From Acidobacteriota bacterium (lineage in GTDB: Bacteria > Acidobacteriota > Blastocatellia > Pyrinomonadales > Pyrinomonadaceae): 64,000 nucleotides of DNA. The notes under the pieces were generated by a model that was not told where the DNA came from, did no database searches, and was given only the letters and a program-made list of their open reading frames with translations. The stretch's first letter is position 1, and the number at the start of each line of letters is the position of its first letter. The stretch lies in contig JADJWI010000003.1 in the NCBI GenBank assembly GCA_016716435.1, forward strand, positions 186,001-250,000, given 5' to 3'. The position numbers were made by a program, and so were the translations under genes. Shown here one piece after another: positions 10,007 to 16,825 of this stretch.

Positions 10007-10120
10007 ATACGTAACATTAGAGATTTAACCACATTGATGCGTTGCCGCAAGCGGAGCGGAAAGATTTCACTTGTTTAGCACGAGATCTGCGACGCCCCGG
10101 GTGTAAGATAAAAGTGATCA

Positions 10121-10708
10121 ATGGCTGTTTACGATAGCTTTGCTAGGTTTTACGATCGGCTCTTCGCGCCGGCCGAGCGGCGGTTCCTCGGCCGCTGGCG
10201 GCGGGAGACTCTTTCGCTCATTCCCGAAGGCTCTCGCCTGCTCGAGCTCGGTGCGGGAACGGGGGCGAACTTTGAATTTTACGCGTTGCCGGAACGCGTC
10301 GTCTCGAGCGAAATCTCGTGCGAGATGCTCGCATTTGCCGCCGTAAAGGCACGCGGCAACGCACTGATCCAGGCCAATGCCGAAGAGCTTCCCTTTGCGG
10401 CCGATTCATTTGACGCCGCCTTCGCGACGCTAGTTTTTTGCTCGATACCGCGACCCGAATTAGCCTTTGCCGATCTTCGCAGAGTTGTCCGCCCGGGCGG
10501 CAGCGTCGTTTTGCTCGAACACGTTCGGCCGCCGGGACTGCTCGGTCGGGTTTTTGACGTCGTGAATTTTGCGACCGTCGCATTGATCGATGATCATTTC
10601 AACCGCCGGACCGCCGAAGTTGCGGTCTCCTCCGGTCTTCGGCTTATCGAGAACCGGCGGAAGCTTGCTGGCGTCGTAAACCTTATTGTTCTCGAGAATC
10701 CTGACTAG
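10121..10708 (+). CDS. Class I SAM-dependent methyltransferase
   Basis: A 195-residue Rossmann-fold methyltransferase with motif I 'LLELGAGTGANF' (about residues 39-50) and the post-motif region 'ADLRRVVRPGGSVVLLEHV' typical of the UbiE/Methyltransf_11 family. The acceptor is unknown. It is divergent from the NtrC-like regulator (about 115 bp between starts) and is followed by sppA after a 130-bp gap, so co-transcription is uncertain. Confidence 0.85.
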   Translation: MAVYDSFARFYDRLFAPAERRFLGRWRRETLSLIPEGSRLLELGAGTGANFEFYALPERVVSSEISCEMLAFAAVKARGNALIQANAEELPFAADSFDAAFATLVFCSIPRPELAFADLRRVVRPGGSVVLLEHVRPPGLLGRVFDVVNFATVALIDDHFNRRTAEVAVSSGLRLIENRRKLAGVVNLIVLENPD

Positions 10709-10840
10709 TATCCGGTCTTAGTTTCTGGAAAACCTTTTAGTTCAAACCTTTTCTCTTTTTCGTCGTATAATTTAAGGAAAGCAAAGCGGGATTTTCTGCG
10801 GTGTTTTCGGGCATTTTTTTCACGGTCGAGTATATTCAAC

Positions 10841-12637
10841 ATGGCGGCTTCAAAAGGTACTAAGATCGCTCTTGCCATTGGCGCGGGGCTTTTCGTTCTT
10901 CTCATCGTCGGCGTTATCGCGCTGATCCTATTCGCCGATATGCTCAGCCGGCCGAGCGTGCCGAGCAATAGCGTGCTCGTGCTGAGTGTCTCAGGCTCAT
11001 TGCCGGACTACGTCCCCGAGGACGAGTTCGCAAAGGCGCTCGGCATCGGCCAACAGCAGAGCTTCACAGGGTTGCTGACCCAACTCCGCAAGGCAAAGGT
11101 CGATAACCGCGTTGGCGCCGTTCTGCTCAACATCAACTTCCCCGGCATCGGCTGGGCGAAGGCCGATGAACTTCGCGATGCGATCAAGAGCGTTCGCGAC
11201 TCCGGCAAGCCCGTCTATGCCTATATGGAAATGGGCACGAATCGGGAGTACTACATCGCGACCGCTGCCGAGCGGATCTACCTGCCGCCGCCGGGCGATC
11301 TTTGGGTCAATGGCTTTGCCGCCGAAGCGATGTTCTACAAAGGCTCGCTCGACAAGCTCGGCATTGAGGCCGAGGTGATCCAGATCGGCCCGAAATACAA
11401 GAACGCTCCCGACCAATACACCCGCAAGGAAATGGGCGAAGGCCAGGCTGAGGTGATCAATGCTGTGCTTGACGAATACGTAGCACGCTTCACCGGCGCG
11501 ATCGCCGAGTCGCGAAAGAAGTCGCCCGAAGATATCGCCGCCCTGATCGACAACGCCCCTTACAACGCCGGCCAGGCAAAGGAACTCGGCCTGATCGACG
11601 ACGCCCTTTACCCCGACCAAATGTATGACGAGATCAAGAAGCGTCTCGGCTACAAGGACGACGAAAAGCTCCGGACCATCAGCGGCGGGCAGTATAAGGA
11701 AGTGCCCTCGGATTCGCTCGGCCTGAACAACGGCGAACGGGTCGCCATCATCTTCGCAAGCGGTGCGATCAACTCCGGCAAATCAAGTGACGGCACATTC
11801 GGCGGGCAGATGGTCGGTTCGGATACCGTCGTCTCGGCGGTAAATGCCGCAGCCGAGGACTCGAGTGTAAAGGCGATCATTCTCCGCGTCGATTCGCCAG
11901 GCGGTTCGGCCCTCGCGTCGGACCTTATGTGGCGGGCGATCGAGAACGCCAAGCTGAAGAAACCGGTCGTCGTCTCAATGGCGGATGTCGCGGCCTCGGG
12001 CGGTTATTACATCTCGACTAACGCCAACAAGATCGTCGCACAGCCTTCGACCCTAACAGGCTCGATCGGCGTCTTTGTCGGCAAGCCGGACGTTAGCGGC
12101 CTCTATGAATGGCTCGGCATCACCAATCAATACATTCTCCGCGGCAAGAACTCCGGCATCTTCCGGGCGACCGAAAAGTGGAACCCGGACGAGCGGAAAA
12201 AGATGGAGGACTTTGCCAACAACATCTATTTCAACAACTTTATCCCGAAGGTCGCCGCCGGACGCAATATGAACGCCGAACGGGCCAACGAACTCGGCCA
12301 GGGCCGCGTTTGGACCGGAACTCAGGCAAAGCAGAACGGCCTCATTGACGAATTTGGCGGGCTCGAAAAGGCCATCGATATCGCCAAGGAACTCGCCGGT
12401 TTGCCGGCCGATAAGGACGTAAGGCGGATCGTCTTCCCGGCTCCGACGCCGTTCTTCCAAACGCTCTTGGGTAGCGGTGAGGACGCGACCGTCGAATCCG
12501 ACCAGAAGGCCCAAAGGGCCATAGCCGACGCTCTGCCGAGAGACGCCCGCCGGGCGCTCCGCTACGCCGAAATGTTTGACCGAATGCAGCGCGGCGAAGC
12601 AATGATGCTCCTGCCCTTTGAGTTTGAGATCAAGTAG
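10841..12637 (+). CDS. sppA: Signal peptide peptidase SppA, long (67K) type
   Basis: A 598-residue inner-membrane serine protease that degrades cleaved signal peptides. One membrane helix lies at about 10-32, followed by two tandem ClpP/crotonase-like domains as in the 67-kDa SppA class. By comparison with E. coli SppA, the catalytic lysine is probably Lys167 ('FYKGSLDKLGI') in the first domain. The nucleophile is probably Ser386 in 'DVAASGGYYIS' of the second; both are present. The gene appears monocistronic and full length. Confidence 0.93.
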   Translation: MAASKGTKIALAIGAGLFVLLIVGVIALILFADMLSRPSVPSNSVLVLSVSGSLPDYVPEDEFAKALGIGQQQSFTGLLTQLRKAKVDNRVGAVLLNINFPGIGWAKADELRDAIKSVRDSGKPVYAYMEMGTNREYYIATAAERIYLPPPGDLWVNGFAAEAMFYKGSLDKLGIEAEVIQIGPKYKNAPDQYTRKEMGEGQAEVINAVLDEYVARFTGAIAESRKKSPEDIAALIDNAPYNAGQAKELGLIDDALYPDQMYDEIKKRLGYKDDEKLRTISGGQYKEVPSDSLGLNNGERVAIIFASGAINSGKSSDGTFGGQMVGSDTVVSAVNAAAEDSSVKAIILRVDSPGGSALASDLMWRAIENAKLKKPVVVSMADVAASGGYYISTNANKIVAQPSTLTGSIGVFVGKPDVSGLYEWLGITNQYILRGKNSGIFRATEKWNPDERKKMEDFANNIYFNNFIPKVAAGRNMNAERANELGQGRVWTGTQAKQNGLIDEFGGLEKAIDIAKELAGLPADKDVRRIVFPAPTPFFQTLLGSGEDATVESDQKAQRAIADALPRDARRALRYAEMFDRMQRGEAMMLLPFEFEIK

Positions 12638-12960
12638 GCGGTGCACGGCGAAGAAGGCCGCAGCCATAAAACGAAAAACTCAAACTGCCGGTGTCTTTGG
12701 GACCTTTGTGCAACCCTTTGCGAGCTTTGTGTTTAAGAATGATTCAAACGCAAAGCTCGCAGAGTTTCTGCACAAAGAGCCCGAAGCGGAGATTCAACAT
12801 GCCGCAGTCGGCAGATTCGTCCGGACTTGAGATTCCTGTTTTGTTTTCAGCCCGCCTTTCGCCTATAATCCGCCTGCGCTCGGCTGAATCTGGCCTGCGT
12901 AGCAATTTTATCCTCTCAACCGTATTAGTTCTTTCAACCCAAGCAGAAAGGAGATAACAA
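12638..12960. other. Intergenic region with a long imperfect inverted repeat
   Basis: A 323-bp gap holding the inverted repeat listed separately at 12704-12777. Near its right end is a strong ribosome-binding site (AAAGGAGATAACAA) for the following small membrane protein. No gene is evident. Confidence 0.6.
12704..12777. repeat. Imperfect inverted repeat, about 32-bp arms
   Basis: The left arm begins CTTTGTGCA and contains TGCGAGCTTTG. The right arm is its near reverse complement, containing CAAAGCTCGCA and ending TGCACAAAG. Roughly 25 of 32 positions pair across an 11-12 nt loop (AAGAATGATTC). It resembles dispersed 'ctttgcg' palindromes found between genes in several phyla. It is not followed by a clear T-tract in either direction, so it is not obviously a simple terminator. 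Confidence 0.7.
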
Positions 12961-13395
12961 ATGGTAAGGATCATTCTCGGAGTCGTGGCGGGTTTCATTG
13001 CCTGGTCGATACTTTGGATCGGCAGCGACCAAGTGCTGATGTCGCTCTCGCCCGGTTGGTACGGAGCTCACCAACTCGGGATGGAAAAGGCCATGGTCAA
13101 TACCACGGAGTTTACGGCTGACGCGACGATATTGGTGATGCACATCGTCCGCAGCATCATCATCTCGATCGTTTCGGGTTATCTGGCTGCGGTAATTGCC
13201 GGCGAGAATAACCGGACGGCATTGATCCTAGGTGCGCTCCTGCTCGCCTTCGGTCTGATGGTGCAGATCATGGTCTGGAACTACATGCCGGTCTGGTACC
13301 ACGCGGTCTTCTTGCTTCTGCTCGTTCCGATGACGCTCCTTGGGGCAAAGCTGAAGACGCTTCCGGCCGCCGCACCGCCTGCGGCCGAGGCCTAG
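12961..13395 (+). CDS. Small integral membrane protein, unknown function
   Basis: A 144-residue protein with four hydrophobic helices (about 3-23, 50-75, 80-100, 103-125) and an Ala/Pro-rich tail. It has a good ribosome-binding site. I do not recognise a family. Its stop codon overlaps by 4 bp the stop of the convergent YkgJ-like gene, so no terminator separates them. Confidence 0.75.
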   Translation: MVRIILGVVAGFIAWSILWIGSDQVLMSLSPGWYGAHQLGMEKAMVNTTEFTADATILVMHIVRSIIISIVSGYLAAVIAGENNRTALILGALLLAFGLMVQIMVWNYMPVWYHAVFLLLLVPMTLLGAKLKTLPAAAPPAAEA

Positions 13396-13907
13396 CGGTA
13401 AGCCTCAAGCGCGAGCGGAATCGGCAAAGCGGCGACGTTCCGACCATAAGCGCGGCGTTCGAGCTTGAGCACCTCGTGCTCTTCGGCCGCAAGCAATTCA
13501 TCGGGCGGCAGGTGCTCCGGCCGCTCGTAGCAGGCATGGACAATGCACGGAAGAGGCTTGGCCTTCCCGTGAACCAGACAACCCATATCGCCTTCAAATA
13601 GCGGGCAGGCAAACTTCGCCTCTGCCCGCTTTTCATTTTTGAGAAGCTCGGCCGATCGTCTTATGCGTTCGGCGGCCCGTTCACGGACTTCGTCCGGCAG
13701 CTCGCCGAGCGCGGCATTGATCGCCCGGGCCTCAAGCCGTGTGATGCGGACATTGACGAAGTGCACGTCCGTGCAGCAAGAGCCCTTAACCTCGCAGGTC
13801 TCGCAGCTCTTTGCCCGGTGCTCGAACCGCTCTCCGATCTCGGCCGCAAAGTCGGCCTTTCTACCGTTCGCGAGCTCGATCACTTTCCGTTCGGAGATCA
13901 GCTTCAT
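13392..13907 (-). CDS. YkgJ-family cysteine-cluster protein
   Basis: A 171-residue protein with the Cys-rich pattern of the YkgJ (Fe-S/Zn chelating) family: 'CETCEVKGSCC' near residues 36-46, then 'CPLFEGDMGC' and 'PCIVHACYE' around 100-130. Family members are thought to bind zinc or an iron-sulfur cluster, but the cellular role is undefined. Translated from 13907; the Cys motifs and reading-frame length are intact. Confidence 0.8.
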   Translation of the reverse strand: MKLISERKVIELANGRKADFAAEIGERFEHRAKSCETCEVKGSCCTDVHFVNVRITRLEARAINAALGELPDEVRERAAERIRRSAELLKNEKRAEAKFACPLFEGDMGCLVHGKAKPLPCIVHACYERPEHLPPDELLAAEEHEVLKLERRAYGRNVAALPIPLALEAYR

Positions 13908-14032
13908 CGCCTCGCAAAGCCTTCGTCCGGCATAACGCCGAGTAATTCACATCCTAGTTTCATAATGCTAAGCTTATGATTTTCGCGTGCCGCCCGCGTA
14001 CGCGCTCCATCAAACTTAAGGATCCGAAAACC

Positions 14033-15046
14033 ATGATTTCCCCAAAGATCATCGCAGCCCTCGTGCTTTTTTCCCTATTCGCGGCCGAGATTCACGCCAC
14101 CGTGGGTGACGAGGTAAAGCTCAAAAATGGCGACCGCCTGACCGGCAAGGTCATCTCCCGCGAAGGCGAGACGATCACGCTTGAGACCGATTATGCAGGC
14201 AAGGTCACCATCGACGCAAAGTTCGTCGATTCGGTCACCGTCGCTGAGGAAAAACCCGCCGAAGCCGAAACTGCCGCAAAAGCAGATGCCAAGCCTGAGC
14301 CGGAACCGGTCGCTGAGCCCGAACCGGCCGAACTAAAAGAAGAACCGCGGCTCTTCGGCGGCAAGATGTACGGGCTCTTCACCGGCTGGCAAGGCAATGC
14401 CAGCGTCGGGTTCAATTTCACGACCGGCAATTCGCGAACAAGCCAGATGACCACCGGCCTGCGGGCCACGAAGACCGGAACTAAGGACAAACTGACCGTT
14501 TACTCGCGGAGCCTCTGGAACAGCAACCGCAATGCAAGCGCAAGCACGACGCAAAATGCCGTTTGGGGCGGCGCCCGCTATGACCGCCGGTTGAGCGACC
14601 GGACCTTCGGGTTCGTTTCTTATGATTTCGAACGCGACCGGCCGCGGAAGCTATATTTCCGCTCGGTACCGGGCGGCGGGATCGGCCACCACCTCGTCAA
14701 AAACGACCGGACCGAGCTTGACGTCCTTATCGGCGGCGGTTGGAACCGCACATGGCAGGTCGGCCCGAACACCGACACGCCCGAAGCGCTCGCCGGCAAT
14801 ACGCTCAAGCACCGCTTCAACGGCAAGCTTCGGCTTCAGCAGGCGTTCAGCTTTTATCAGAACGTAACCGACCGCAACGAGTTTCGCTTTATCTTCGACT
14901 CGAATATGACAGTAGATATAACCAAAAACATCGGCTGGCAGTTCACGGTCGGCAACCGCTACAACAACGACCCGACCGGCACGTCGAAACGCAACGATTT
15001 CTTTTTCACAACCGGAATGCGCTGGAACTTTGGCAAGAAGAACTAA
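14033..15046 (+). CDS. DUF481 outer-membrane protein
   Basis: A 337-residue exported protein: signal peptide (1-21, ending IHA), an N-terminal segment 'DEVKLKNGDRLTGKVISREG' (an Sm-like/beta motif common before DUF481), a Glu/Ala/Pro spacer, then a DUF481 beta-barrel (about 120-337) ending 'GMRWNFGKKN'. DUF481 proteins are salt-induced outer-membrane barrels of uncertain function. The ATG at 14033 is preferred over the upstream in-frame ATG at 13976 because only this start places the hydrophobic signal at the N-terminus. Confidence 0.85.
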   Translation: MISPKIIAALVLFSLFAAEIHATVGDEVKLKNGDRLTGKVISREGETITLETDYAGKVTIDAKFVDSVTVAEEKPAEAETAAKADAKPEPEPVAEPEPAELKEEPRLFGGKMYGLFTGWQGNASVGFNFTTGNSRTSQMTTGLRATKTGTKDKLTVYSRSLWNSNRNASASTTQNAVWGGARYDRRLSDRTFGFVSYDFERDRPRKLYFRSVPGGGIGHHLVKNDRTELDVLIGGGWNRTWQVGPNTDTPEALAGNTLKHRFNGKLRLQQAFSFYQNVTDRNEFRFIFDSNMTVDITKNIGWQFTVGNRYNNDPTGTSKRNDFFFTTGMRWNFGKKN

Positions 15047-15131
15047 CGGCCCGGGCGAATCCGCTCGCTTCCTCGCGTGCGAACTTCGATGCGGTTGTTG
15101 TATCTTTTAGATAAGAGGAGTTCAGATAATT

Positions 15132-15590
15132 ATGCTTAAAGAAGGCGATAAAGCGCCCGTGTTCAAGGGCAAGAATCAGGACGGCAAGGCCGTCAAGCTT
15201 GGTGATTTCAAGGGCAAAAAGCTCGCACTATATTTTTACCCGAAGGACGACACGCCGGGCTGCACCAAACAGGCATGCTCGCTCCGCGATGGGATCGCGG
15301 AACTGAAGAAAGCCGGTATCGAGGTGGTCGGCGTTTCGATCGACGACGAAAAGTCGCACCAGAAATTCATCGCAAAATATGAACTTCCGTTCGACCTGCT
15401 CGCCGATACTGACAAGTCGATCGTCGAGGCCTTCGGCGTTTGGGGCGAGAAAAGTATGTACGGAAAAAAGTACATGGGGACGCACCGCAAGACATTTTTG
15501 ATCGATGAGAAAGGCAAGATCGTAAAGATTTTTGATAAGGTAAAGGTAAGCGAACATGCCGATGAGGTACTCGCCGCCTTTGCGAAATAA
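15132..15590 (+). CDS. bcp: Thiol peroxidase, BCP/PrxQ-type peroxiredoxin
   Basis: A 152-residue peroxiredoxin reducing hydrogen peroxide and organic peroxides. The peroxidatic cysteine lies in 'DDTPGCTKQACSLRD', with the resolving cysteine five residues later, as in atypical two-Cys BCP/PrxQ enzymes. 'YFYPKDDTPGC' and 'TFLIDEKGKI' are family hallmarks. A purine-rich ribosome-binding site (AAGAGGAG) precedes it. The next gene (rhodanese lipoprotein) begins directly after its stop codon, so both are probably one peroxide/thiol-stress operon. Confidence 0.93.
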   Translation: MLKEGDKAPVFKGKNQDGKAVKLGDFKGKKLALYFYPKDDTPGCTKQACSLRDGIAELKKAGIEVVGVSIDDEKSHQKFIAKYELPFDLLADTDKSIVEAFGVWGEKSMYGKKYMGTHRKTFLIDEKGKIVKIFDKVKVSEHADEVLAAFAK

Positions 15591-16115
15591 ATGCTTATGA
15601 AAATAAAAAGACTTGGACTTTTGACCGCACTCGCCGCGACCGGCCTGTTTGCGGCGGCCTGCGCCGAAACGGGCACGAACACCGCCCGCAACGCGTCGCC
15701 CGCTGTTAACGCATCGCCGGCCGCGAATACGAACACAAAGCCCGTTGCTCCGGCCGCTTCGCCCGCGGCCCTTAACATTCCGTTTCCGGATGTTGAGCGG
15801 ATGCCGCTGGCCGAGGCCAAAAAGGCATTCGACGATGGCTCAGCCGTTTTCGTTGACACACACTCAGCGGCCAGCTTCGACGTTCAACGGATCAAAGGAG
15901 CGGTAAACATTCCGCCGGACCAGATCGCCAAGGCGGATTCGCTACCGAAAGGCAAGAAGATAATTGCCTACTGTTCCTGACCGGCCGAAAATTCAAGTGC
16001 CGGTCTGGTACACGAACTAAAGAAGAAAGGATTCACCAACGCTTATGCACTACTCGGCGGAACCGCCTCCTGGCGAGAGGCCGGCTTCCCGATGGAAGGC
16101 AAGGGAGCGAATTGA
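15591..16115 (+). CDS. Rhodanese-domain lipoprotein, candidate selenoprotein (in-frame TGA at 15978-15980)
   Basis: The frame opens directly after the peroxiredoxin stop. Residues 1-25 form a lipoprotein signal ending 'LFAAAC', followed by an Ala/Asn/Pro/Thr-rich linker and a rhodanese domain (about 65-174). A conventional reading stops at TGA codon 130, right after 'IIAYCS'. Read through, the frame continues as PAENSSAGLVHELKKKGFTN and reaches the family end 'GGTASWREAGFP' before a TGA at 16113. In rhodanese relatives I recall, 'YC-x-C-P-x-E' is common, so the TGA replaces the second cysteine, giving Cys-Ser-Sec next to the catalytic Cys. A hairpin with loop GGTCT lies at 15992-16016. The alternative is a nonsense pseudogene, but no other damage is seen. 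Confidence 0.75.
15992..16016 (+). promoter_or_regulatory. Candidate bacterial SECIS hairpin
   Basis: Starting 11 nt after the in-frame TGA: TTC-AA-GTGCC-GGTCT-GGTAC-AC-GAA. This forms a 5-bp upper stem (one G-U pair), a small internal loop and a 3-bp lower stem. The apical loop GGTCT begins 22 nt after the TGA and is identical to the loop of the E. coli fdhF SECIS recognised by SelB, where the spacing is 18 nt. A competing 7-bp stem (GACCGGC with GCCGGTC) starts inside the TGA itself. Folding was done by eye. Confidence 0.65.
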
Positions 16116-16132
16116 TCCAATCCAAGAATAAT

Positions 16133-16175
16133 GAAGCCGGCCGCGGAATTTAATCTCCGGGCCGGCTTTTCTTTA
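16133..16175 (+). terminator. Rho-independent terminator after the rhodanese gene
   Basis: Strong stem AGCCGGCC...GGCCGGCT around 16134-16168, followed by TTTTCTTT. It sits about 20 bp after the distal stop at 16115 and not after the TGA at 15978, which fits the longer (read-through) gene being the functional unit. Confidence 0.88.
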
Positions 16176-16283
16176 TCCAAAAACTCCCATCGAGGCTATT
16201 CGTCCCTACATTCATACACGGATTTTGCCCGAGAAGTTCCCTGCGTCATCCCGATGCGGTAGAGAATCCATCGCCCGCGTCAT

Positions 16284-16314
16284 TTGACACAAATTTGAAA
16301 TAGAATTATTCTAA
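16284..16314 (+). promoter_or_regulatory. perR promoter with overlapping PerR-box-like palindrome
   Basis: TTGACA (16284-16289) and TATTCT (16307-16312) are separated by 17 bp. The -10 region is covered by ATAGAATTATTCTAA (16300-16314), a 7-1-7 palindrome closely matching the PerR box TTATAATnATTATAA. This predicts autorepression of perR. Confidence 0.7.
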
Positions 16315-16338
16315 GTCGAAATCGCAACACGTCCCCGT

Positions 16339-16734
16339 ATGATGAAGCAACTTGAGGCCTCAGGTTACACAAAGCAAAGGCACGCCGTGCTGCAGGTGAT
16401 CCGCGAGTCGGAATCGCACCTGACGGCGAACGAGGTCTTTGAACATGCTCGCCGTCGGCTTGCGGGCATCTCGTTCGCAACGGTCTATAACTCCCTGCGG
16501 TATCTCAAGAACGAGGGCCTGATCGGCGAAGTTAGTTTCGGTGCGGACGCGACGCGTTACGACCGCAACCTTCAGCCGCACCACCATGCGATCTGCACGG
16601 ACTGTGGAAAGCTTGCCGACCTTGAGCTCGCTATCCCGCCTGAGTTGCTGAAGCAGGCTGTAAGGCGATCAAGGTTTAAGCCGGGCGAGATGGACTTTAC
16701 GCTTCGGGGCCTTTGCCCTGATTGCGGCGACTAG
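16339..16734 (+). CDS. perR: Fur-family peroxide regulator, PerR-like
   Basis: A 131-residue winged-helix repressor. The N-terminal DNA-binding half contains 'TANEVFEHAR...ISFATVYNSLRYL'. The C-terminal half has the metal-binding 'HHHAICTDCG' and a final 'CPDCGD', giving the two CxxC pairs of the structural zinc site. The compact size and the position directly before katG favour PerR over Fur. In PerR the regulatory Fe(II)/Mn(II) site senses peroxide by histidine oxidation. Start is the first of two adjacent ATGs; the leader is only about 20 nt if the predicted promoter is right. Confidence 0.85.
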   Translation: MMKQLEASGYTKQRHAVLQVIRESESHLTANEVFEHARRRLAGISFATVYNSLRYLKNEGLIGEVSFGADATRYDRNLQPHHHAICTDCGKLADLELAIPPELLKQAVRRSRFKPGEMDFTLRGLCPDCGD

Positions 16735-16737
16735 CTG

Positions 16738-16755
16738 ACCGGGATATGCCCCGGT
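16738..16755. repeat. Small GC hairpin between perR and katG
   Basis: ACCGGG-ATATGC-CCCGGT forms a perfect 6-bp stem just after the perR stop. No T-tract follows, so it may be a weak terminator, an RNA-end stabiliser or chance. Confidence 0.4.
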
Positions 16756-16760
16756 GCACT

Positions 16761-16802
16761 TTGCCGGCCGCATTTCAACTACCTGTAATTTTTCAAAATA
16801 CA
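16761..16802 (+). promoter_or_regulatory. Putative katG promoter and operator
   Basis: TTGCCG (16761) and TGTAAT (16784) have 17-bp spacing. The -10 starts a near-palindrome TGTAaTTTTtcAAAATACA at 16784-16802, AT-rich like Fur/PerR targets though not a textbook PerR box. It lies 24 bp before the katG start, whose ribosome-binding site is AGAGGAA. Confidence 0.5.
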
Positions 16803-16825
16803 AACCAAGAGGAACGACAAAAAAG

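Noticed and set aside
15591..15980. Reading the rhodanese gene as a normal 129-residue protein ending at the first TGA
   Set aside because: It would lack the second half of the rhodanese domain, while the frame beyond the TGA is intact and the terminator is placed after the second stop.
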